A stretch of DNA of 64,000 nt, from the NCBI GenBank assembly GCA_030685235.1, contig MU839082.1, positions 124,001 through 188,000 on the forward strand, written 5' to 3'. Shown here in pieces: positions 25,143-36,258 of this stretch. Numbering within the stretch: position 1 is the stretch's first letter; each line of letters starts with the position of its first letter. The position numbers were made by a program, and so were the translations under genes. The notes below the pieces were generated by a model, which saw only the letters and a program-made list of their open reading frames with translations, did no database searches and was not told where the DNA came from. Source of the DNA: Copromyces sp. CBS 386.78. Its lineage: Eukaryota; Ascomycota; Sordariomycetes; Sordariales; Sordariaceae.

Positions 25143-26198
25143 GTGGCCATGTCACTGCCAAGGTACAACCACATCATTTGTATCTATAACCACAGGTCAG
25201 CCATTTGTCTTGACTGGAAGTCACATCTCTTCATACAAGTATTATCAAACACCTACCGCATCCCATTTTCAGGGTCGGGCTTTTACGACCCGTATCTCCG
25301 GCACGAGTCATGGAAACGGCTTTCACCTGTAAAGAGACCGGGAAAGGCCAGTCGCAGGCTTGCCAGGGGACTTCTCCAAATCCTCCAGCCCCTTCGGGCA
25401 CCCATGTCAGTTGAGGATGGTGCTGACCCAGTTTCGGATGCGCTAGACAACCCCCCCTTGTGCAAGACAGGCAAGTTGCACAAGGAAAACACAGCGTCCA
25501 CCGTGGCTCAATGGCACCAGATCTTGAGAAGCGGTCAAGGGCCGATGGCTCCGCGAACTGCCCGGACCCTCTGTGCCTCTGTGCCTCTTGGCCGGCTCTT
25601 TTTTCTTTTCCTGACTCCTGAATGGCCCGAGCCGGACATTTACGCTACAAGTGGGAACGTCTTCCAGCCTTCAAGATTCGTCTTCTCAACAGTCAACACA
25701 AGACACCACGCCAGTGAGTCAGGAAGACATCAAGATCGGCTATGGAACAGTGGCTCTGATCGTCGAAAAGCTGCTAGGTCACGCGTGTACAAGTTCAGCC
25801 TCTTCAAAAACTATCTCTGTAGAGCCAAGGGTGAGCATGGTTGTCATCTTATTACGGCGCTGCTAGAAAAGAAACAGCAAAAAGTCGGCCGTGATGGAAT
25901 TGCCGGACCGTGGGCTATCATGCTGTCAGTCATTCGAACTCCCATTGATGGGCGACTTGTCCCACCTGTGGGCGGAACTCGAACCTTTTCGACGGTGCCG
26001 AGTCGGCAGCAAAGGCAATCATCAAGAACTAAGATCCAAAACTCGCATATGGCCCGCATACACCCGGAAGCCCAAAGGCACTCGGCACTTTGCAACCCAT
26101 ATCAAGAGTTCGCGATGCATCCGAGAGCGATTCTGCCTCTTCACAAGGAAATAAATTCACACAACGTGGTATCCGGCGGCGGCACAGACGACGCATGA
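25143..26198 (+). CDS. Orphan open reading frame, 351 codons (doubtful)
   Basis: An uninterrupted frame from an ATG at 25143 to a TGA at 26196-26198. The predicted protein is rich in Arg, Ser, His and Pro and shows no domain, signal peptide or membrane segment that I recognise. Codons such as TCA, AGA and CGA are common in it, unlike the C-ending bias of the confirmed genes nearby. On a rough composition estimate a frame this long is rare by chance, which is the only argument for it. It may be part of a long non-coding transcript. Confidence 0.15.
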   Translation: MAMSLPRYNHIICIYNHRSAICLDWKSHLFIQVLSNTYRIPFSGSGFYDPYLRHESWKRLSPVKRPGKASRRLARGLLQILQPLRAPMSVEDGADPVSDALDNPPLCKTGKLHKENTASTVAQWHQILRSGQGPMAPRTARTLCASVPLGRLFFLFLTPEWPEPDIYATSGNVFQPSRFVFSTVNTRHHASESGRHQDRLWNSGSDRRKAARSRVYKFSLFKNYLCRAKGEHGCHLITALLEKKQQKVGRDGIAGPWAIMLSVIRTPIDGRLVPPVGGTRTFSTVPSRQQRQSSRTKIQNSHMARIHPEAQRHSALCNPYQEFAMHPRAILPLHKEINSHNVVSGGGTDDA

Positions 26199-28941
26199 CT
26201 GTCATTCTTATCAGAAGGTAACCCTCAGTTGGCTCTGAGCGACTTTCTTGCCGCTAACTCACTTGCTTGTGCCCACACGAGAGCAACCACATCACCCAAT
26301 CCAAATTACTACTCTCACTTGGCAACCGTTGGCGTTGAGTAACTCTTTCAACACCCCGAGACCTCCGGATTAGCTCTAGGTCAGTGATGAAGGTGCATCA
26401 TGTTATTGGCTGTGCAAGCACTGGGTGGTCTCCGTCTTCACTGTGATGACGGGCCCAGCACCGCAACGAGTGTGGGTGAATTGGCCTGGCGAGCCTGGAT
26501 GGTGACGTCTCCTTGTCCTATTCAACCCTGTAAAAATCAACCGAAAGTTACCCTCATGTCACGAAGCTTCGAAATCAGAATTCAGTCTGAGAAAGTCCAG
26601 TTGAACATCCATCGTCCCCTTCACGATACCACCGGAAGCTCTTCAGTATACTACACCGCGCAGCTTCACAACCGAGTCAGAATGATCACATGCTCATCAA
26701 AGCCAGCGACCATGCTTCGGCGATGTCGGAACTTTGAAGGCGCTCGGTGCGGAAAGGGGCATGTGCAGCCTCGAAGATACACGGCGGGGAGAATTCGAGA
26801 CGCTGCTTCTTCATAGGGGCTCGGCCAGAAAACAAATCGACAAAATTAAATCGACTTTGCTGTTGTTGCCGTCGTCGTCGATGTCCTTTGGCATTATGGT
26901 CCGGGGTCCGAGGCCCAAGTTGGGAGTTGAACGCCGCCTCCGTCTCCGCCCGGAAGTTTCCGTCTACAGATTCATCGGAGTATCCTCCGGCCCTGTGCTC
27001 CGAGTGTCCGAGTCGGGTGACACGGATGCGTGTCTGCTGTTCGAGTGGTCCGGTGGCTGCCGGTCTCCTTACGTTACGTCTTGTCTAGCACAAAGTGGCA
27101 CTGCTGTCCGTCTTCTGCTCTCACCATCATCAGAGCGCTGTCCTTCGGGTTCGGCAAGCTGGCAACTCCGGGTTACCTGGCTAAAACATCGGCGTTGGTG
27201 TGGTTGGTTGGGCAGAAACAAGGAACCCCTCACCAAAGAGGAAAGCGGAGATGCGACTGTGTGAAAATGAAGCTGCAGTACTGTAGCGTGTCCAGCGGCG
27301 CATTGAGGGAACGAACATTGAACGCCGGAAGCATTCGATTCGGGAAGCACTGGAAAAAAAAATAATGCCGCAGTCTCTTCTTTTTCTCCATCTTCTCCAT
27401 CTTCTCCCCCAGCCCAGCCCCCCGCGCCATCCCTGGAGTTCCAGGTTTATTATACTGGTCGGTGATCTGAAGAAAGTTTTTTTTTTCCTCTTCACTTCTT
27501 CCCCAAAACAGGCCGATACGACATGGCAAAACGCGACCCTGATGCCGCCATGTGCGTCAACGACACTCCGTGTGTGGACAACTCTGCTGGCCTTCCTTAT
27601 CAATCTCGGGTTTCCCAACAAAGACGTCTCCGTTCCGGTCCGTGACCATCATGTGCCGTTGCCGTACCTTACTGGTGTCATCTCCACCATCACCACGACA
27701 TGGCTTGGACTGCCCCTTATTCCCACCCCGAGTTGGAAGGAGCTTCCTCAACAGCCGCCTCATGCCCACGTTTCCGGTATGTAGGATTTTGTAAACTCTA
27801 CAATACGTACTACTGCAGACTAGTAGCCTCACTTCGAACGTGTCAATCTCTTCTGAGGCTGCTGCGTATCCTCGTGGCTAGCAAGACTTTTTTTGCTTTC
27901 GAACCAAAATGGTCTTGGTTGGTCGAGAATCATATATGATATGGCCACTAAAAACCAGTGGGAGTCCTGGTGGGGTGGAGGGACTTCAGCACCCGAGTCT
28001 CATGCAGCTGACAAAACAGTTCGTTGCTACGCAACATGACAGCCAGAGAATGGGTGGTATCGGGCGCTTCCGTCGCTTGCAATCTGAAAGTCACGGCGCA
28101 AAGAAAGAAGGAAGCATTCCTCCGGGAGCGCTAGGAAAGGTAAACTCACTTCTACAATCCTACAGTCCACGCATCGCCATGGACCATCAAAGGCCAGATG
28201 GCGCGCTGGTCAATGTCGCTCTGCTCTGTACGCAGGTACTTCACGATTCCTCCTCCGTCACTGGCAGCTTGACTTTAAATCCGCTGGGTAACCCAGACGT
28301 GTCATGGGATTGTGATCCTCCTCGAACTTGTCATCTAATCAACACTGGAGGGGCGGGGGCAATGCTGACGGCGTATCAACATGAGATATCAAGCTGTATA
28401 AAAGTCGGGCAGTTCAGGCTACAGCCAAGGCGGCAGGCAAGGCATAAGAACCCTGTGTCTTGAAAGACGTTTGGACCACCAAACGGTCGAAGATTCAGCA
28501 GATCTCTCATCTCACACGTATAAAACAAAAAGGAAAACTTGCAAGAAAGTTGGTACTTCCATCTGGCATGCATCGTGTTGTCTGTCTTGGAAGGCGGACC
28601 AATCCAGAGGCATCTTCCCGCAGGGCAAGCTAGAGAGGGGTAAGAGGGGCAATGCAAAGGAAAAAACGCCCTCACACGTTCCTTGAAAGCTGTCGACGGA
28701 ACCAAAGATGACAGACGCGGAAGGAGTCATCGCGAGTGACCTTGTCCTTGTCTCGAGGACCCTTTTTGACCTTTCAATGTTGATCTCGGAACAGCATGTT
28801 ATGGAAGCCCTGGGTTTTTTTGTTTTTATTTCCCCACGACCGAGATCGTCCCTGTTGTAATGGCAGGCGGGCGGGCAAGACCCTTCCGCCCGTAGCCAGA
28901 GACGTCGACGGCGTGCAGCACTCACTCTCTACAAGGTAAGG

Positions 28942-28946
28942 TTATA
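28942..28946. repeat. Target-site duplication of the copia element, left copy
   Basis: TTATA, repeated at 34861-34865 directly after the 3' LTR. Five base pairs is the usual length for Ty1/copia. Confidence 0.85.
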
Positions 28947-29112
28947 TATCAGAAATAAGGATGCACAGGGGTAGTGCTTATATAACTTAGCGGGTCTAGT
29001 ATATTGCATTAACCAGATTTTCTATAAGGGATTTCTAGGCACATAAAATTCAATACAATACACAATCTTCTCCCTACTTCTAGAATACCCTTGTACGTAC
29101 TTATATTCTACA
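28947..29112 (+). repeat. 5' LTR of the copia element
   Basis: 166 bp, aligned without gaps to the 3' LTR with about 13 differences. This copy carries TA where the other keeps TG or CA at many sites, so it has taken more RIP hits toward its right half. Confidence 0.93.
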
Positions 29113-32100
29113 ATTAAAAATCTTATACGTATTATCACCGATTATAGCAAACCGAGCAGGATATAGTACATAGCAAATATCGAAAAATATCGATAATATC
29201 TCTCAACTAAGATCTTACTAAAGTAGGCGAGACTACCTTATCTAAGACTGAAAACTAGCTCCTCTAAGAAAAGGGCTTTAAATCGAAGGCGATAGGTTTC
29301 GATCTATAGAAGTATATTACTAATAACGGTACTAGAGAGGATTAACCTATAAAGTCGAAAAAGCCGGAGATTTCTAAATTCCGGGAAATCCCGGGAACTC
29401 CGGCCCCGGGAACTGGAACCGGATTAATTATAAATAATTAATTCTAATAAAATATTCTAAAATTTACTAAAAATTCCCCAGCCGCCAATACCCGGACTTC
29501 CCAAACGGTTAGAGGGGCTATAGCTCCCCCGCCTATAACCCTAATTCCAGCCGGGCTACCTATTTCCTACGTAACCCGGAAATTAAGCTTTACCGTAGAA
29601 TAAGACTACCGCAATTACTAGCTAGCCCTCATAAAATACCGCTATAAGAAAAAGGATTAGAATAAATTTTTTAAAAAGACCCTTACCCTAAAAGAACAGA
29701 TAGTCAAATATATAACGAAATATTATTAATTAACCTATTTCCTAGAATTAATTACCCTAATTATTTAATACGATAAATTCTACTAAATTATTAAATATAA
29801 TAAAGAAAAGGTTAAAAACGACGCCAAAGTCAAATACCTCGCTAAAATCTCGATTACTACCTACTTTAAGAATTAATTTAATTAATTATTAAAATAGGAA
29901 TAAATTATAGCTATTAGTAAATTTCTTAAAGTTAATAAATATATTAAATAAAATAATTAAATATTTAACTTCTTCAAAGTAGTAAATAAACTTCTTAATT
30001 CCCCTTTTACTTCTTAAGTTACTATATATCGTATAAACTTAAATAGTAAAATTTATACGTATTAAAAAACGTCCTAAAAATTTAGGCAAATTATTACCGA
30101 TATATTTCCGTAAAGTAAAAGTCGCTTTTAAATCCTAAGAAATAGCGTATTTAATATTAGAACTACTTTTACCGAAAAGATTGGAGGGGACGCCTATTCT
30201 AATAATTCCTAAAAGTAAAATAATAATAAAAGATTGTCTAGCGCCTCCTATAATTAGGGAAGAAAGTAGACGAAGAGGGCTTACCCTACTTATAAACGTA
30301 TAAGCTATAATCTAGAGAACTATTAATATATTAACTAATTTACAATTTCTAATTAATAGTAGGAATCCCCTTTCCTTATAAACTGTATTAGGGAAAACTA
30401 TTCGAAAAATTATAAATTCGTTCAGTAAGTAAAGGAAATTTAAATAAAGACCTTAAATAAAAAAAAACGGGAATTATCCTTAACGAAAGTATTAGCAGTA
30501 TTTAATTAAAAGGTTAATATATTAGTAGTATTAATTATAAAACAAATTTTTTAGTACTAAAACCTTAATATAAAGGGCTTAAATACTTACTAAAAAACTT
30601 AGCGATTCTTAATTTAAATATAATAATTTATATTTTCAATAAAGCTGGCCGTTTTAAAAGCCTTACAAAAACGGTAAAAGGAAATTATATTTAGGCGGGA
30701 AATAAGTTTATTATAATCGAAGGGTATAAAATAATCTATTTAATTATAAACGACGACGAAGGTTACTTTATAAATTTTAAATTTGATAATATCGTATTTA
30801 TATTAAAGATAGCTTACAACCTTATTTCCCTAAGAAAATTACTAAAAAGAAGATTCTATTAGGATTAAATTATTAAACCCAATTATTTACATTTCTATTT
30901 AGATAATTCTTTCGTTTATAATTTTTCTTTAGAATTTAAATAATTTATATTAGAATATATCCTCCTCGAAATACGTATTAACTAATCTTCTTTTTACATA
31001 TAATTTTACCGGTTTATTAATAAGATTGTTAAAAAACCCTAAGAAGGTAATACTTTACGTTAGTACCTTCGGCTTAATTACTTTAATTTAGAAATACTAA
31101 TTTAATTAATTAATTAAAAATATAGAGTCCGTTTAAAGGGCCCAAACTTAATTTACTACAATTCCTATACAATAGTAAAACTAAAATGTTAAATATAAAA
31201 GGAAGTTTACGATGTGCTAAAAGGCCTAAAGATAAAATTCGTAATCGATTTTTTTAATTATCCGGCTATAAAGGCTAGCGGAAGAACTATTTCTAATTTA
31301 ATAATTATTATAAATCGCTAGTCTAAGTACGTATAATTATACTACCTATTTAACCAATTAGCGAACTTAATTATTACTATACTTACATTATTATTTAATA
31401 ATTTAAAATTATATTATTAAATTAAAATAAAAGTGGTCGAATATAATAATAAGATTATAATGTTGAAACCCCGTATTACTACCTTCCTTTCCTAAAGAAG
31501 AACGATTATTGAACTTTCGGCTCCTTACTTATAAATTTAAAATAGTAGCGCCGAATACTTAGGGAATATAATTAAAGAAAAGGCGGCAATAATAATAAAT
31601 AGTATTCATTTACCTCAAGAACTTTAGAAAAAGACTATAATAACGGCAGCCTACTTTATAAATAGAACCCTATAAAAGGAATTCAATTAGAAATCCTTAG
31701 AAGAATATTTAATAATATATATAATAAACTAAAATAGCGGGTAGTAACGGGTAATAACCAAATTAGCCTACTTAAAAATATATAAGTATAAAATTTTCGT
31801 ACTTATAATTAATATATTATATAGTTAAAAGAAGACTTAGAAATTAAAATAACGTACTTAAGTTAAATATTTAATAAGTTATTAATTAATTAATATTTAC
31901 CGTATTTAAAATCCGTATACTAATAAGGTAATTACTATACAAAATATTATATTTAATAAAGACGAAATCTTTATAAATAATATTTAAACCTTTTATAATA
32001 CCCTTAATATATCCTTCAAAGAATTAGCCGTACAATTAAATAATCTCTATTAACTAAATATTAATATTTCCGAACTTTTCCCTATTAAATAGGCGGAAAA

Positions 32101-34378
32101 CGAAGATAACGAAAACGAAGGTCCCGTAGTCGAATTTATATTAACTATTATTAACGCCGTTAACTTACTTTTAACCGATCCGATTGAATTTATACTTATT
32201 TAAGAATAAAAGGAGGCACCGGAATCGTATAATAACTAATAGGATATAATATTAAATAAAGAGGAGGAAATTAAAATTACGTATTTATTTCTTCTAAAAA
32301 ATCTAATATCGTTTCTTATTAGTAGGTTAAATACTTCCTAACTATAAAAAAATTAACCGACTTATAATTAATATTTCGGATAAGTAAAAAACTTTTTAAT
32401 TATACCTTCCCGCCTTAATATAATTATCTTTAAAAGTAACCCTATTTCAAAAAGAAAATTAAATTAGTTACGTTTTATAGAGCTTAAAATAGAAATATTA
32501 AAAGAAGAATTCTCGCTAAATTCGAAATTAATCTATAATAAAATTAATTACTTTAATATAATATATATATTAACTATATTTTAATAACGAGATTTTCCTC
32601 CTCCCCCCAAATCGTATAAAAAATTATATTATTACCCTTTTTATATTATTTTTCATTGAATTAAGTAGGAATATATAACTAATTACGAAAAGAAAAAATT
32701 ATAAGTATAAATTAATAAAAACGAGTAGAAGATTAATAATAAAGTCCCCTTCGATTCTATATAAGTATATACGTACAAATTTAATATAGAAGGATTCTTC
32801 TTAAAATATAAGGCTTATTTAATTATATAAAAAAATTAATAAGAATGTAATAGCATACGTAATACGTACGTAACTACTTTCGCAATCCGCTCCTTACGGA
32901 TTATAATAATTATTACAGTTTACTTCGATTTTAAATTCAAATAATATAATACTATTAATACCTTCGTTAACGCGTATTTTAATAAATTTATTTATATATA
33001 GGCGCCCCAAAAATACGGACAAAAAAGAAAAATATTAAAGTTATTAAAAATTCTCTATAATTTATATGAATCCCCCTTATTGTAGTAAAAGGAATTTACT
33101 AGAACCCTTTTAAAAGCTAGCCTCTTAATTATTCTTATAAAACTATATATTTATATTTATTATAACGTAGTAATTTTCTTCTACATTAATAATATTATTA
33201 TTGCCTATAAAGAAGAATACTTTAGTTTAATTAATTAGGTAATTGTTATACTCAAAGACTACTACTAATTTATAAATAGTTACAATCTTCAATAGTTCCT
33301 TAGTATTAAAATCCTTCAAAATAAATTAAAACGGTTAATTTAACTATTTCAACGACAATATATTTTAAAAATTATAGAAAACTTTATATAAAATAAGAAA
33401 ACTCTTAATACCCTTATAATATAAGAAGAATTAATATTTTCTATAGAAATAGCCTCCTAATACCTAATTAAATAATATTAAAAGGCTATTAGCGAACTTC
33501 TCTATTTAATAATTATCACCCGGCCAAATTTATTGTTTACAATTTTCTAATTAATTCATTTTTTTACTAACCCTAGTCCCTATTACTACTGTATTACCAA
33601 TTAGTTTAAAGCCTTTATTAAAAGTATTATAGATTACGCGTTATATTTAGGGGGTAGGTATAATTTTAATATATTAATAGATTCGTCCTTCATTAATAAT
33701 ATACTTAATTGTAAAAGCTTTTAAAGGTTTGCAATATAATTATTTAGAAATATAGTAAATTAGCGAACTAATAAGTAAAATATAATTATAATTTCTACTA
33801 CTAAAGTAGAATTACTATTCTTTTCCTAAAGAATAAAAGAAAGTATATAAGTAAAACGCTTCTTCCAAACTCTTATAATAAAGCTTAAATTCGATATTAT
33901 CCCCTTAGGATACAATAATAAGTAAACGATCCGCTTTATTATGAAGGAGAACGCTAAATTCTAGATTAAATTTAAGTATATCGATATTTATAATTACTAA
34001 TTCAAGGAGGGGCAATAGCAGAATCTCTTTGAAATCTACTATATACCTACTAAAGAGATAATCGCCGACGGTTTAATAAAAGCGCTACTAGCTAATAAAT
34101 ATAGAAAATTTATAAACTAATTAAATCTTCAAAATATTAGCGCAATAAAGGAAGAATTAAATAAACTATTACCTAAAATAAAAGCGAGCTATTTAATTAT
34201 AAAGATTTACGAAGAGGATTAAGAAAAATAAATTCTATCAAATAAAAAAAAGGGAGGAAATAGTAATTACAAGTATAAATTGCCTATTTATATAATACGG
34301 TAGAAATGACTTTTATAAAATAAGAGGGTCCTATATAGTATACAATCTATATAAAGAAGAAAAAGGAGTAAAAATATT

Positions 34379-34523
34379 AATCTTAATAAGGTTTAAACTT
34401 ACGACTTTTAAAGATAGTTTATAAGCTACTAATAATATTAATAAATATACTATAAAATATATTTAAATAATAAGAATAATTTAAAATTTAACCCCAACGC
34501 TCTAACCACTAAATTACAAAACC
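34379..34523 (-). pseudogene. tRNA-shaped relic with a long central insert, inside the copia element
   Basis: Read on the minus strand from 34523, the layout is that of a tRNA gene: a 7-nt acceptor strand GGTTTTG, then a D-arm/A-box TAATTTAGTGGTTAGAGC (consistent with RIP of TAGCTCAGTGGTTAGAGC), then anticodon stem TTGGG. After about 73 extra nucleotides come TTTAA (from CCCAA), a 5-nt variable loop AAGTC, a T-arm with loop TTTAAAC and a 3' acceptor strand TAAGATT, pairing with GGTTTTG once C-to-T changes are allowed. The insert sits where tRNA introns sit. The anticodon reads TAA but may be altered by RIP, so identity is open. It is degenerate and not functional. Confidence 0.6.
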
Positions 34524-34552
34524 CGGGTTATAATTAGAAATTAGCACTATCG

Positions 34553-34574
34553 ACCTCCCTTATAAAAGGGAGGT
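34553..34574. repeat. Short inverted repeat near the 3' end of the copia element
   Basis: ACCTCCCTT, a 4-nt spacer ATAA, then AAGGGAGGT: a perfect 9-bp stem. The right arm belongs to a sequence (AAAAGGGAGG.AATAG) that recurs at about 34,247-34,264, so the two copies bracket the tRNA relic. Confidence 0.7.
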
Positions 34575-34694
34575 AATAGCGGGTAACGCTTTCAAAGGCA
34601 ACCGCTAAGGGAAATACAAAAAAGGGACCAAGACTATAAATAGCTTTATATACCAGCTTTCTAAGCACCCTGCCCAATACAGCTAGGGGGGGTA

Positions 34695-34860
34695 TATCAG
34701 AAATAAGGATACACAGGGGTAATGCTTATATAACTTAGCGGGTCTAATATATTACATTAACCAGATTTTCTATAAGGGATTTCTAGGCACACAAAACTCA
34801 ACACAATACACAATCTTCTCCCTACTTCCAGAATCCCCCTGCACGTGCTCATATTCTACA
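34695..34860 (+). repeat. 3' LTR of the copia element
   Basis: 166 bp, preceded by a G-rich polypurine tract. It keeps more TG and CA dinucleotides than the 5' LTR, so it is closer to the pre-RIP sequence. Confidence 0.93.
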
Positions 34861-35813
34861 TTATACTGAGGAGACTGACAAAGCTGATCAACGGTATGCC
34901 CTACACAGTAGGTAAGTACGTCCTTAGACTCACATAGTTACGTACATCGATACGACTCCATATGCAACACAAATTAGGAAACTCTCTTCTGGCTTCGTTT
35001 CACCAACCGGCCCAAGCTCGGATTTCTTAACAATGGGGGAAGGTACACTACGATACAACTCAGCCACGTTCCGGTGGTAACCTATACGTATTCACCTTCT
35101 ACACGCTTCGAGTGGCAATTTCGACCAACCAGCTTGCCAGCTTGCCAAAAGAAGACTACTTTCGTCGAGATTAAACACAAATCGCTATTTTTCTTTCAAT
35201 TATCTTTCAGTCAGTCATTCATGTTCATATGTTTGGCTGTTGATTCGTCATATCCACAGATATCTTGTAGTTCACAAGCGAAACTACCAGGTTGACCCAG
35301 TCAGCTCAGGTGAGGCTCGAAATATGCTCTATCGTATCATTGTAACGACAAACCACCTGTTCATGCTCGGCTCGGTTAAGAGTGCCTGAGGAAACGACAT
35401 AAAAAAGATCGTGTGGGCAGTTATACCTCGATAGCTCGATTGACTCATTACTTCTTGAAGATTCGCTTTTCTCGAATCGGCCCACTCACTTGTCCGGCTG
35501 TGTTCTTGTATGTCGGTCATTGAGTGTTCACGATCAAAACTTCACGCCTGTGAAATGACACAGTAGGAGCCTCTACCATGGGGGGGCAAACCCGATCTCT
35601 TCTCTCTGATGGTCCCATGATAATGGGAATTGAACACTCGTCTGTCTGATGACACATGCTTGCCAGGCAACGAACTGGCCACGTGTGAAGAGATAGCAGA
35701 TAGCGGGAGTCATCAACTCATAGCTACACAATCATGGAAAGGGTCTCAGGGGTGTTCGTCGTGATGTACATGAATGCAACGCGGGCGTAGATGGCCAGGC
35801 AGACGTTGGATAA
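34861..35813. other. Non-coding spacer between copia element and MITE-like element
   Basis: About 950 bp of ordinary composition. Contains a weak tRNA-like stretch near 35,609-35,690 (see rejected items). No gene seen. Confidence 0.45.
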
Positions 35814-36255
35814 GGCCCTGATCGGCTGATACTGCTCCTGGAGCAGTATCGAGGGTAGCAGGGGGGTTTTGGTACTTGGGTGACAGGGGGCGGGTTTGGC
35901 TTTCTTCAAAAGTATTCAAAAGTCGATACTGGAGGCGATACTGGAGGGTCTACCCTCCAGTATCAAATTGTGAGTTTTTGAACCAAAGAGTTCGAAACTA
36001 ATTGATTTTATTGGTTAAAATTGTGCTTGGCAATCGCTTGGCAATAATAATTCCAGCTCGAAAAATCGGTACATGAGTAAAAAGGTGCCAAGGAAGCTAA
36101 CCAAAGCGCTATCGCGTTGAATAGTACATCAGCGCCCGTACCCCGTTCAAAGGAGGAAAGCGCATTAGTAAAAGATGAGGCACAGCCCTGCTAGTGTAGA
36201 ATATCCTTGAACAGTTTTGATACTGCTCCAGGAGCAGTATCAGCCGATCAGGGCC
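35814..36255. mobile_element. MITE-like non-autonomous DNA element, 442 bp
   Basis: The two ends (35814-35850 and 36219-36255) are exact reverse complements over 37 of 37 bases, starting GGCCCTGATCGG. They are flanked by TAA on both sides (35811-35813 and 36256-36258), a 3-bp duplication as made by PIF/Harbinger-type transposases. Each terminal repeat itself ends in a hairpin, GATACTGCTCC / GGAGCAGTATC, and a third hairpin lies inside at 35937-35964. No transposase is encoded, so a helper element elsewhere would be needed. The perfect repeats show no RIP, in keeping with its small size. The superfamily is inferred from the duplication length only. Confidence 0.8.
35937..35964. repeat. Internal hairpin of the MITE-like element
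   Basis: GATACTGGAGGGT, a 2-nt loop, then ACCCTCCAGTATC: a perfect 13-bp stem. An extra half-copy GATACTGGAGG lies directly before it at 35925-35935. It shares the GATACTG core with the terminal hairpins. Confidence 0.85.
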
Positions 36256-36258
36256 TAA

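Larger units (their letters stand above)
21202..28946. other. Gene-poor region upstream of the cyclin gene
   Basis: About 7.7 kb of mixed-composition DNA, not AT-rich and not visibly RIP-mutated. Many overlapping open frames occur on both strands without recognisable domains or supporting splice patterns. The longest is 351 codons at 25143-26198 (plus), listed separately. The part next to the cyclin is presumably its promoter and leader. Confidence 0.45.
29113..34694 (+). pseudogene. Relic gag-pol of the copia element
   Basis: Domain relics are readable despite frequent stops. A protease region with WILDSG-type spacing is at about 30,598-30,642. A GAG-pre-integrase and integrase zone lies around 30,850-31,700. 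A reverse transcriptase segment preceding the catalytic site is at about 33,040-33,110, and the catalytic YVDDI box at 33,182-33,196 now reads Tyr-Ile-Asn-Asn-Ile, both Asp codons having changed G to A. An RNase H region is around 33,600-33,790. Coding potential ends near 34,230. The primer-binding site just after the 5' LTR is too mutated to name the primer tRNA. No frame longer than about 60 codons survives, so this is a pseudogene. Confidence 0.85.
28947..34860 (+). mobile_element. Ty1/copia LTR retrotransposon, heavily RIP-mutated
   Basis: A complete 5,914-bp element flanked by a TTATA duplication (28942-28946 and 34861-34865). Its 166-bp LTRs begin TATCAG, as expected if TGTCAG was mutated, and end CTACA. 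A purine-rich tract (AGGGGGGG) lies directly before the 3' LTR. The interior is extremely AT-rich with frequent stop codons, and domain order reads gag, protease, integrase, reverse transcriptase, RNase H on the plus strand, which identifies the Ty1/copia superfamily. Twelve of thirteen LTR differences are C/T or G/A changes. This is the RIP signature; such DNA is usually H3K9-methylated and cytosine-methylated in Neurospora. The element cannot encode working proteins. Confidence 0.95.

Noticed and set aside
24584..25177. 197-codon minus-strand frame in the gene-poor block
   Set aside because: Trp/Arg/Pro-rich with no recognisable family and overlapping frames on the other strand; not supported.
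35609..35690. Minus-strand tRNA-like stretch with GTGTTCAATTCCC, enclosed by an ATCTCTTC / GAAGAGAT inverted repeat
   Set aside because: B-box resemblance only; the T-stem does not pair and no anticodon arm is convincing. It could be an old relic.
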